Shown: piece after piece, positions 39,955 to 48,512 of the stretch
Numbering within the stretch: position 1 is the stretch's first letter
How the letters are laid out: every line of letters starts with the position of its first letter
NCBI GenBank assembly: GCA_021927905.1
Contig: BLLK01000069.1
Span: 2,046,001-2,110,000, forward strand
Direction: 5' to 3'
Source of the DNA: Chaetoceros tenuissimus
Taxonomy: Eukaryota; Bacillariophyta; Thalassiosirophyceae; Chaetocerotales; Chaetocerotaceae
DNA length: 64,000 bases
Made by a program: the position numbers and the translations under genes
Notes under the pieces: model-generated
The model's database searches: none
The model's input: the letters and a program-made list of their open reading frames with translations, nothing else
Told to the model about the DNA's origin: nothing

Positions 39955-42183
39955 CTAGTCATAGTAATAGTTCCATGGACGAGGACTTAATACGCGAACT
40001 CTCCCCTGTTTCGTACCGTACACAAATCCAACGCCACTATGTGGATGAAATCTCGCAATATTAACATCGTCATTTTCACTGAGCATTGTAGATATATGTG
40101 ACATTCCTCCCTTCACTCTATACAAAGAGTTTACTGGATGATATGGAATATTATTTCCCTGTTCTCGTACACCATAGCCAATGAGACAAAACTCTGCTGA
40201 TGGAGAAAATTTGACACAGGTGACACTTGATGACCTAGACTCAAGTGGCGTTGCCTCTAAAATTTTACCTAAAGTGTTTTCGCCCAGTGCATTGAATTCA
40301 TTATCCAGACTCACCACGACAATGTGCGGTACATAACGACCTCCACTGAGTGGTCTTTGGCCGTTCCTATTCCTTGGTGGTAAAGATGAGTCAGTGTTAT
40401 TGTTTCTTTCTGAAGACGATCTTCTCTGAATAGGCGGTACCCAGCGTCTTCCAGGTGGTGAAGGAGGAGATGTTGGATCAGGTCGTGATGGATTCGGTGG
40501 GGTGCGACAGTTTCCTACTGATGGCAAGGTACCCTGTCGAGGTGGAGAACTATATGGTGAATGGAAACCACTATCGTCGTTACTGCTGCCTCTGTTATCA
40601 TGAGGAGGAGACCCATTTTGTTCTGACGGATTTGGTTCGCTAAATGTTCGCTCCATTAGTGCTATTCTCTCATTCTCTTCCCTTTCAATGAGTTCTGCAC
40701 CTGAGTTGACACCAAAAGGAAGCCATAATTCAGCACAGCCGCAAAGTTTCTTCCCATCTTCTGAAACATCAAAACCTCCGTCATTGTAAAGAATTGCTCG
40801 AGGTAAGAAAGTTCTATAATTTCGCAGTACCTCTACTTGGGGTTTTGATCTTCTATCATCAGGGTCTGTGCTTTGAAAATAATTCAAATCAGATGGACTC
40901 ATTAAAGCTGCCTGCAAATCAAAATCTAGAAGCAATAGTGAGTAGATTGTATCACTATTTGTTTGTCCGTCTACGCTTGGACTAAGGCCTCCTATGATGA
41001 TTGTGTCACCGCCCGGTGGGAAATGGACGCATCGTAAATTATTGGCATATCTTATCTGATGGAGAACCGTTTGTGCACCGGTATTATTATCATTTTGTGA
41101 TGAAGAATCATTCTCTGCATTGTCTGCACTATTTGCCTTCTTGTTGTCATATACCCAAAGGTGAAGAGTGTGACCACATGCAACTGCAAGAACTGGACCA
41201 GTTGGATGAAAACTAAGAGAAATGATGGAGTTTCTTAGTCTAATCATTTTTAAACAAACTCCAGTTCTCTCGTGATAGTTGTATTTATCATCCGTTTCAT
41301 CTTCGTCAGCAGGTAACTGCCCACTTTTTGGGTGATTCCAATCCCAAATACGAACTTGATGCCCTAGACAACCACTCGCGACAATGTTTGATTTGGAGGG
41401 ATGATATTTCACCGTCCAAGGCGTTCTTGGATGTCCTTGTAGACTCCGAATGAGTGCACCAGTATTGCAACATGATATTTTCACTGTATGATCTCCATGT
41501 GTCGATGCAACTGTACGACCATCAGGAGAAAATGCGACAGAAATAGTTGATACAGCAGTTTCATTGTCGTCGGGATGGGAGCGCCTTCGAAATGATTCAT
41601 GTCTAGCATTTGGATTACGAATTTGTTGCATATGTTCTAGACTCAAATAATCTGCTTGAAAATTTGTGACTGCAGAATGCTCGCCAAAAAATTTGATTTC
41701 GTTTGAAATTTTCGTTGGATATGCATTAATCTTCAATCTCACATTGGGTGCGTTCGTTGGTGTTATGTTTCCCGTAAGTAAAGCGGTCCCACTCCTAGTA
41801 TTCGTTTCGCCACCCCTTTGAGCTATAGGGATTGTTGATCCTGTCCTATTATTTGCAGAAACAATATCAACATATGATTCATTATCTTCACCTAGTATTT
41901 CAGATAAGGAATCGACATCCCCGCAGTCGTCTTTGCTGTCTCTACTAGTCGAAGGTAGAATTACCGACGAAGGGGAAGCTTGTATAGCTGCTTCTATATT
42001 ATTTTTCAATGATGATTTTTTCACTCCTCCGACCCGGGATGATCCGTGAATAGACCTGTCATATAATATATCAATCAATGGACGACCGCGACTTAGACTT
42101 GCTTCCCTAGTATTGACTTGGCGGAAAACACTAACATCGTTCTCATCGATTTGACTCGTTTCTTCTTGGACTTCTTGCGACAT
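39955..42183 (-). CDS. AMBRA1: AMBRA1-like WD40 protein
   Basis: A 742-aa intronless protein. The N-terminal half has WD40 repeats that parallel AMBRA1: SPDGRTVASTHGDHTVKI, GALIRSLQGHPRTPWTVKYH, IVASGCLGHQVRIWDW and SLSFHPTGPVLAVACGHTLHLW. A disordered Ser/Pro/Asn region (about 505-620) separates these from C-terminal repeats (SSSVTCVKFSPSAEFCLIGYG; HPHSGVGFVYGTKQGRVRVL), the split propeller of AMBRA1. In animals AMBRA1 is a CUL4-DDB1 substrate receptor acting on cyclin D and autophagy proteins. The homology is clear; its targets here are unknown. Confidence 0.85.
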   Translation of the reverse strand: MSQEVQEETSQIDENDVSVFRQVNTREASLSRGRPLIDILYDRSIHGSSRVGGVKKSSLKNNIEAAIQASPSSVILPSTSRDSKDDCGDVDSLSEILGEDNESYVDIVSANNRTGSTIPIAQRGGETNTRSGTALLTGNITPTNAPNVRLKINAYPTKISNEIKFFGEHSAVTNFQADYLSLEHMQQIRNPNARHESFRRRSHPDDNETAVSTISVAFSPDGRTVASTHGDHTVKISCCNTGALIRSLQGHPRTPWTVKYHPSKSNIVASGCLGHQVRIWDWNHPKSGQLPADEDETDDKYNYHERTGVCLKMIRLRNSIISLSFHPTGPVLAVACGHTLHLWVYDNKKANSADNAENDSSSQNDNNTGAQTVLHQIRYANNLRCVHFPPGGDTIIIGGLSPSVDGQTNSDTIYSLLLLDFDLQAALMSPSDLNYFQSTDPDDRRSKPQVEVLRNYRTFLPRAILYNDGGFDVSEDGKKLCGCAELWLPFGVNSGAELIEREENERIALMERTFSEPNPSEQNGSPPHDNRGSSNDDSGFHSPYSSPPRQGTLPSVGNCRTPPNPSRPDPTSPPSPPGRRWVPPIQRRSSSERNNNTDSSLPPRNRNGQRPLSGGRYVPHIVVVSLDNEFNALGENTLGKILEATPLESRSSSVTCVKFSPSAEFCLIGYGVREQGNNIPYHPVNSLYRVKGGMSHISTMLSENDDVNIARFHPHSGVGFVYGTKQGRVRVLSPRPWNYYYD

Positions 42184-42810
42184 ATTTGCTATAGTGAATT
42201 CTTAAATGATATGAGTCGTCAAATCAAAATAACTTGGAGTTAATGAATATTCCCACGTTTTCAAAAATAAAGCCGTGGACAGGTGATAATTTCAATGATG
42301 AACGTTTGTGTTGGAAAATATGGAGGGAAGGATTGAAGATAGATGCACCTATAAATCTATGTGCTCCTTCAGTGCGACTGAACTATGATTTTTCTCTTTG
42401 ATATTGTAAGTACACACAGAGTAATACGATAGAGTTGTTTGTAGTGTTTATTTTTGGTGCTAATAGATGAATGAAGCAGCGTGTTGCACAAAGTAAAGTC
42501 TTCATCAGTGCAAAAAAAGAAGAAGCCTTGAACCTCTTCATTTCCCGTTACTCTAGCTCCCACGAAAATATCAAACAAGACCAAATAAAACATACACAAC
42601 TCACAACTGTATTTGGCTCACTAAAATTAATAACCGTTGTTTACCATTTTGGTGGACAGACACAAAATTCATTCCTTTCCAAAACCCATTTTTTTCAATG
42701 CTCTTTTAATTTATGTATACTTGTATATATTAATTAAAGCTAACGTCTTATCTTTTTTAATTGTTCTAGCTGAGACTGAACATTTCTATTCATATCATCC
42801 TATTCATTTT
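42184..42810. other. Intergenic
   Basis: A 627-bp spacer holding the AMBRA1-like promoter (minus) and the 3' flank of the potassium channel gene. Frames of 64-88 aa on the plus strand match nothing and are AT-biased. Nothing else is recognised. Confidence 0.4.
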
Positions 42811-44819
42811 CTAAGAAACAGCAGACTGTGATCGATGGGCTCTTTGAGGAGTTCTGATACCGCCCAAACTCTTGAAAATTCGTTGATGTCTAGACCTACT
42901 AGTATCTAAATCATTGATGTCATCAGCGGATCCATGACGCCCTGACAGTTTTGGGCTCCTGAAGAATGAAGGAAGGTAGGACATACTTGGGTTATGGTAA
43001 GTGTATCCTCCATTGTATTTCGAGTAGCGATGCATAGATACATCGTTTGGTGGCAAGATATTGTGAAACTTGTCTACATCAACAAATATCTTTCCAGCCC
43101 CTTGTGACATACATGGTGCAAAGCGGCCGCCGAAAACTATATCACTGAGTTTATATGATTGCAATGCTTGGAATGTTCCACTGACCATGGCTGTAAGAAT
43201 ATGGGTGAGTTTCGGGTTCATCTTGCTGTTCCATACATTTCTAAAAAAAGATACTTACGCTCAATTCCTTCAACTACCACAACAATTTCCTTGTCCTTCA
43301 ACTGCTCTCTAATCTGATCCTCTGTCAACATGAGTGGTTTGAATAAGGTTGGTGTGATTAATCTAGGGTCAAGATGAGAACCTTCTTCTGGATATTCATC
43401 CTTCTTTTCCACCATACGTTGATACTCGACATGCCTTTTCAAAGCATCCATAGTGGTGTATGTTTCACCGCAAACTGGACAAAGAACTCCATCCCTATTT
43501 CCACACACTGTGTCTGCTTCTCTTAGCGGTAAACCGCCGTGTTCTAGGTACTTTAGTCTTTTTCTCACTCTCAGAGGGGCAAGTGGAGAATATGCATCAA
43601 TTTGATGTGTCACATTCGCTGGAATACTCGTAAACAATGGTGCACCCAGCTGGTCATCTGGTTGCAAAATTCTCATCATGTGAAGTAAATGCGGCTGTAC
43701 TAAATCCCTAGTCTGCCTCTCATAATCACGCCAACTCACACAATACATTTTGGCATGAGCCTCAACAACTGGCTGTGAAGAATCGAAATCATAAACACGA
43801 ACATGAAACAACCATTTCCCGTCCCTATATTCCATAATAGCCTTGTTGGAAAATAAAACTTGTGCACCGCGACTCTCACATCTAGCAAGTCTAGCAAACA
43901 AGAATGCAAAAAGAAATGCATTGAACAACATGGACCATGTCATTTGGAAATAAATTGCAATTTGCAAACCTAAACAGTCGGATTCGAAGAAGCCATTGGT
44001 ACCATTAGGAAGACCGTATCCTACTGTTGTGCATGTCTCGAGAGAGAATGCAAACGCTGGTGTAAATCCAATTGGCTCTCCAATGGGTCCAAGTCCACAA
44101 GCAACTGTTGGATTATCGCGATCGATTTTTTGATAGACCAATGCCCACATAACAATGAAAAAAGTCCAGGTTGATAATAGCATACATAGTGACTTCCATG
44201 TAGGCTGACGTAAAAACACGTGGTACCAATCTTGTGATAGAATTCTCTGCACCTTGAGCGATCTGAAATTGGTTTTGTTTACCACTGCAATTTCCTGTTT
44301 AGATTGTTTGAATGGTAGATTTCTATGAACTAAACGTGGTATATTTTGTATTTCATCATCTGAAAATGTGTTTCTACGTTTTCTTTGACGTAGTGGTCCT
44401 TGTTCGTCACCGCCGGGCATAGGTCCAGGTCCTCCAATTTCCTCTTCGTAAGTGTAGGAAGAAGCTGCAGAAATAGAGCGCAAATGGGAAGCTGATGGAG
44501 ATAGGTGAGAGTTAGCAGGGGATGTAAGTCGTTCATATACTGCAGCTTTTGGGTCGGTTGCTGCCTTATCATCCGATTGGTTATTGAGCAGCAAAGGGTG
44601 AGATGGCAACGAGTGTAAGGAGTCTTCTTGAATAGAATCTTGTGCTTCTTCATCTTCACCAGAATTGAACACTTTGATGCTTGGAGATTCCTTCACAGGA
44701 GAATCTTTCATATCTTTCAACGATGGAGGATCAGCGAGAATACCTTCGAGCTCTCCAGCACTCATACTTCTCTTTGAGTCTCCTTTGAGAGGTATCTTCT
44801 TTTTCACCACTCCGTCCAT
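42811..44819 (-). CDS. Inward-rectifier-type potassium channel with Cys-rich insert
   Basis: Two exons, 44819-43259 and 43190-42811, with a 68-nt intron (43258-43191) inside VEGIE|PMVSGTFQ; 646 aa. A long disordered Ser-rich N-terminus (about 1-185) is followed by two membrane helices around a pore with the selectivity filter TVGYG (ETCTTVGYGLPNGTNG), then the Kir cytosolic beta-sandwich (LFSNKAIMEYRDGKWLFHVRVYD; VEGIEPMVSGTFQALQSYK). A segment absent from ordinary Kir channels, about 70 residues, contains CPVCGETYTTMDALKRH, half of a C2H2 finger. The gene encodes a K+ channel subunit, probably tetrameric, in the plasma or endomembrane. The ATG at 44819 is preferred; upstream in-frame sequence to 45029 lacks Kir homology. 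Confidence 0.88.
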
Positions 44820-45293
44820 GGTTGTAACTTTATAAGATGAAGAAAGTGGAAGATGGATGCATGAAGGGGAAGGTGCTATAAGTCTAGTCTCTACCTGTTG
44901 AAGATTGAAGAAGCATGAAGCATGAATGAAAAAGGGATGAGGGAGTCCGGGTGTTTTGGTTGGCTGATCGTGTGGTTGGTGATACGTCATTACCGCTTTC
45001 TGTCCAAATGTGTCACTTATCCATGACAATATAAATCAATTTTTTGCGCCAAAAGTAGATCAATAGGTTATTAGAATGTCGTAGCGGTCATTACGGAGTA
45101 ATAGTCCGCTTTCTGGTTTTCGTTTTATTGCAAAACTTCGATCGATGAAATTGATGCAGCACCAACAAGCAAGTACGCCTGATAGAAAATCATTATCTTT
45201 GCTTTATTAGTGAAGTGTTGCCTTGGAAGTTGGTGTTGTAGAGACGGTGTTAGCTGTGTTAGAGTATTCTTCATAATTCATAAGATCTTGACC
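44820..45293. promoter_or_regulatory. Divergent promoter region with E2F-like and CRE-half sites
   Basis: Shared upstream region of the potassium channel (minus) and the sulfotransferase (plus). It contains TTTTTGCGCCAAAA (45041-45054), an E2F-like palindromic core, and ACGTCA (44984-44989), a half CRE. Motif evidence only. Confidence 0.3.
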
Positions 45294-46529
45294 ATGGAGG
45301 GAATGGTGAAAGACCAACTGTATTATACTTCAAATGAAGAGAAATCTGCGTATTCACAAAAGTCATCTCGTTCTTCCCGAAAGGGACCACGAAAGAATAT
45401 AAAACTGGCTATCCCCAATCGGATGCTCAAGGCGGGAGGAGCCCAGGATACGATAAAACAAAGACGAATGAAGAGACGTCGAGCGAAATTCAACAGGCAG
45501 TTACTGCGATTAGGTGCTATAGTTGTTCCACTCGGCTTTCTTCTCGTATTGACTGAAAGGATGAGGCAACGAGCTCTAAGTTCATATATAGAAGATGTTG
45601 AATCAGAAGTCAAAAAGACACCAATGGTGAATGTACACATGAATCAAACAGATGTTTTGAAACACACCTTGTTGGAATATCCTTTCAATGGTATTGCTGA
45701 TGTAAACACACCCATAGCAAAGAGTCAAACTGGATTCTTTTGGCAAATACCCAGGACGGGAGGATCTAGTCTAAAAGATATTTTGGGACAATGCTTGTAT
45801 CTCGTGCAAGCATCTCGTACCAGTTCCGAAATATGCAGTATTGTATCTCAAAAGGATGACTTGAAAATATGCAAAACTAATATTGGCGCATTTGTTAATT
45901 GTGACCCATCAGATGATCACGGTATTCAACGGTGTAGAGATATGCGTGTTGTGCAAGATAAAAAGGCAGATGTGATTGTTTCAGCAAGATTTTTACATGC
46001 ATCTTCCATGTTTGATCCCGATCATCAAGCTCGAGCGTTTACAGTCATGCGAGATCCCGTAGAACGCATGATTTCCACCTTTTTTTATCTGCAAGAAGCC
46101 ACTCATGAAAGAGAGTACAGCAAAACACTAAAGAATATGACTCTTGTAGAATATGCAAAACGAGATGATACTCCAAGTAATTGGATGGTACGATATCTAA
46201 CTGGACACATGACCAAAGCAACCATGTCAGAAGATGACTTGAAATTGGCAAAAGAAATTTTGGAGAAGAAGTTCTTTGTACTTTTAACAAATGATATGAG
46301 TGTCGGTATAGAACCATTTTTGAAGCATATGAGGTATAAAGTTTCTGATGAAGGACGGCAATGCATCTACAAAGAGCTAAGTGAAATGGTGAAACGATTA
46401 GATGGCAACCGTCCTTTGGATACTGACCAAGAAGCTGTACAAATTCTCAAGGAAAAAAATAATTTGGACATACAATTGTACGAGCATGCGAAGAAGCTCT
46501 TTTCAAACCAATACATTACTGTAAAGTAA
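45294..46529 (+). CDS. Type II membrane sulfotransferase, heparan 2-O-sulfotransferase-like
   Basis: A 411-aa protein from the ATG at 45294. A basic cytosolic tail precedes a membrane anchor (about 70-88, LLRLGAIVVPLGFLLVLT). The lumenal domain has FFWQIPRTGGSSLKDILG, the 5'-PSB loop in the PRTGGS form of the sugar 2-O-sulfotransferase family, and FTVMRDPVERMISTFFYL, the 3'-PB motif. Likely Golgi, transferring sulfate from PAPS to polysaccharides such as diatom sulfated glucuronomannans; the acceptor is inference. Confidence 0.82.
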   Translation: MEGMVKDQLYYTSNEEKSAYSQKSSRSSRKGPRKNIKLAIPNRMLKAGGAQDTIKQRRMKRRRAKFNRQLLRLGAIVVPLGFLLVLTERMRQRALSSYIEDVESEVKKTPMVNVHMNQTDVLKHTLLEYPFNGIADVNTPIAKSQTGFFWQIPRTGGSSLKDILGQCLYLVQASRTSSEICSIVSQKDDLKICKTNIGAFVNCDPSDDHGIQRCRDMRVVQDKKADVIVSARFLHASSMFDPDHQARAFTVMRDPVERMISTFFYLQEATHEREYSKTLKNMTLVEYAKRDDTPSNWMVRYLTGHMTKATMSEDDLKLAKEILEKKFFVLLTNDMSVGIEPFLKHMRYKVSDEGRQCIYKELSEMVKRLDGNRPLDTDQEAVQILKEKNNLDIQLYEHAKKLFSNQYITVK

Positions 46530-46576
46530 TTTTCTATTTTTTGTGAAAATTTGTTCTTCTCTACCATTGATTTCAT

Positions 46577-47044
46577 TTAGAGGTCAACCACCTTTGGTCT
46601 TTCCCTCTTGGGGTGCAAGGTAAAGTCCAGCAGTTCCACTCGAAAAATTAAATCGGTATCAGAAGGGATGTTAGCGTAGCCATCCTTTCCATATGCAAGA
46701 TGTGAGGGGATCACCACATTAGCAACTTCTCCTCTTTTCATTTGTAAGAGTGCAGCTTCTAGCGAAGGCAAAATTTGCTTCGAATCTAGAATGCATGAAA
46801 ACGGTGCTTTGTATCTCTGTCTACTACTTTCAAGAACTCTTTCTGAATCGTTCACTGTAGTCATTGTAAAGTGGAAAGTAACTTTCATCCCCAAAGATGG
46901 CCTTTCGTCACCTTCTCCTTCGTAAATCGTTTTGACTTCAATCGATTGGTGTTCCTTGATGCGCTGAGCATCAAGTTTTTTTTGTTGTAAGATTGTTTCA
47001 AGCTCCAGAATCCGAAGGACATTTTGCCTGTTGATTTCTTTCAT
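46577..47044 (-). CDS. FKBP-type peptidyl-prolyl isomerase, possible N-terminal extension
   Basis: A 155-aa protein from the ATG at 47044. An N-terminal helix (MKEINRQNVLRILELETILQ) is followed by an FKBP domain (about 45-140: GMKVTFHFTMT, ILPSLEAALLQMKRGEVANVVIPSHLAYG, IPSDTDLIFRVELLDF). A 41-codon ORF directly upstream (ATG 47171) ends in TGA at 47048-47046; +1 slippage there would join a helix-forming sequence onto the isomerase. Otherwise it is an upstream ORF. The domain is short and keeps the FKBP core but the active-site aromatic set is only partly recognisable, so activity is likely but not certain. Confidence 0.82.
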   Translation of the reverse strand: MKEINRQNVLRILELETILQQKKLDAQRIKEHQSIEVKTIYEGEGDERPSLGMKVTFHFTMTTVNDSERVLESSRQRYKAPFSCILDSKQILPSLEAALLQMKRGEVANVVIPSHLAYGKDGYANIPSDTDLIFRVELLDFTLHPKRERPKVVDL

Positions 47045-47171
47045 TTCATTGATTGATTTGGAGTTCTATCTCGTCGATAGTCATACTGGTTCCTAAGGAA
47101 GGTTGATCAACTGTAAAATCCTTTTCATCTTTCAAATCAACTAAAGTATCTGATGGAATTTGAAGTGGCAT
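47045..47171 (-). CDS. 41-codon ORF upstream of FKBP, +1 frame relation
   Basis: ATG at 47171 opens a frame (MPLQIPSDTLVDLKDEKDF..., later TMTIDEIELQINQ) that ends at CAA TGA. Its end is heptad-like and continues in the +1 frame into the isomerase helix. It is either a genuine N-terminal exon reached by frameshifting, an upstream ORF, or chance. It is not intron-separated: there is no space for one. Confidence 0.35.
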
Positions 47172-47374
47172 CTTTCCAAAAAATAAATTTGAATGAATAC
47201 AACAAGATCCTTGGTAGGCTCTTTAAGAATAGAGTTGATGATTTGATTAGTTTTCTTAGTTTATATAGATTTCGATTTTCGATTTTTTTTTTATCACGCA
47301 GTGACATCTACGCAAACAAATATTATAGAAAATGCAAAGAACCTGTCCCCACCACTACTCTAAAGTAAATGAAA

Positions 47375-48151
47375 TCAGTACACAATGAATTGTGGTAGCA
47401 TTTCCTTGTCCAATCCTGCCTTTTGAAGAAAATCAGCAAATTCCAGATATGATCGAGGACCTAATTGCAAAGCAGAACCTCCAAAGGATGCCCTCTTCTT
47501 TCTGGAACTTTTCTTCTTTGCCTGATCACTTTCACTTCCCTCCGCTGGAACAAACCAGCCTTCTTCTACACATTGATTCAAAAGTAGCTCTACCTGCGAA
47601 ATTGTCAATTTTCCAGCGTGAATACCCTTCAATTCTGTTCGCATATTGATCATGTCCATTCTACTCATGGAAGCATTGCAGCCTCTATTACGTTTGCGAC
47701 GTCTATTGGATGATTCTCCTTCATCATCACTCTCCTCATCTTCATTTCCAGACTCCACTAACTTTTCAATGATGAGACGAAACAAGGCAAGCTCATGAGG
47801 GTTCTTGGTCATGAATACATTGGCACATGCTTTACTCACGTCGTCACCGTGTAAATTTACTATAGAGACGAAAGGAGTACGAACAGTTTTGGTACCTCCT
47901 TCGTCATTTTCATCATCTTCTACTTCTACATCTACAACCACAGATCTTATTTCGAGCCCAAAGGCAGGCTTTAGGCTTCGATTGATTGTGGCGAGAGTTT
48001 CTTCGAGATTTGGTCCCAGGACTTCATCACCAGAAGAATCCTTGATTTCTTGCCAAATTTTTTTGAGGTTGTTTGTAGTTACAACATGTAAAGCAAATAG
48101 ACGCTGTAAAAATCTTTGCTGAGGAACAGATAGAGGTCGAATGTTGTCCAT
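47375..48151 (-). CDS. NSMCE1: NSE1 subunit of the SMC5/6 complex, RING missing
   Basis: A 258-aa protein. The WH-type N-terminal region (RFLQRLFALHVVTTNNLKKIW), INRSLKPAFGLEIRSVVV, and GPRSYLEFADFLQ follow NSE1. Animal and yeast NSE1 end with a RING finger (C4HC3) beginning about 10-15 residues after the GPR/LE motif. Here the chain ends FIVY without a single Cys pair, and no plausible exon encoding a RING lies downstream. NSE1 with NSE3 and NSE4 forms the kleisin sub-complex in DNA repair. A Ser/Arg insert (about 145-160, SSNRRRKRNRG) lies mid-chain. Confidence 0.8.
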   Translation of the reverse strand: MDNIRPLSVPQQRFLQRLFALHVVTTNNLKKIWQEIKDSSGDEVLGPNLEETLATINRSLKPAFGLEIRSVVVDVEVEDDENDEGGTKTVRTPFVSIVNLHGDDVSKACANVFMTKNPHELALFRLIIEKLVESGNEDEESDDEGESSNRRRKRNRGCNASMSRMDMINMRTELKGIHAGKLTISQVELLLNQCVEEGWFVPAEGSESDQAKKKSSRKKRASFGGSALQLGPRSYLEFADFLQKAGLDKEMLPQFIVY

Positions 48152-48512
48152 ATTTGCTTGATTACGTATGCTCTGAATGAAACGCTTGTAGTTTACACTT
48201 TCGACTGGGCTAGTTGTAGTTTACACTTTCGACTGGGCTAGAGGTTCCTATAAGAATGTAATGAAAATGAATGCAATCGATCATCACTATTCTCACATGT
48301 TAGCGTGTTTTGATCTCTCTCAAGTCTATCGTGGGAAAAATGGCGCCAACCGTTAAATTTCAGCAACGGTTCTAACTTTGCCATTATTCTAAGTTAAGTC
48401 AAGAGTATGGACTCTCATTGTTCTATGTATTACGATGCAAACAATGAGAAGTAATGCAGTGATTTGATTGGCTATCAAAATATTTATCAAATAATATGTA
48501 GGTATGATAACT
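48152..48512 (-). promoter_or_regulatory. NSE1 promoter with E2F-like palindrome and 28-bp tandem duplication
   Basis: This 361-bp gap is upstream of NSE1 and downstream of the RsmB gene. TGGCGCCA (48341-48348) within AAAAATGGCGCCAAC is an E2F-type palindrome, sensible for an S-phase repair gene. A perfect 28-bp duplication lies at 48186-48241, just 35 bp upstream of the NSE1 ATG, in its leader. Confidence 0.4.
48186..48241. repeat. 28-bp perfect tandem duplication
   Basis: TTGTAGTTTACACTTTCGAC plus TGGGCTAG is present twice without mismatch at 48186-48213 and 48214-48241, immediately upstream of NSE1. Perfect identity suggests a recent duplication. Confidence 0.95.
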
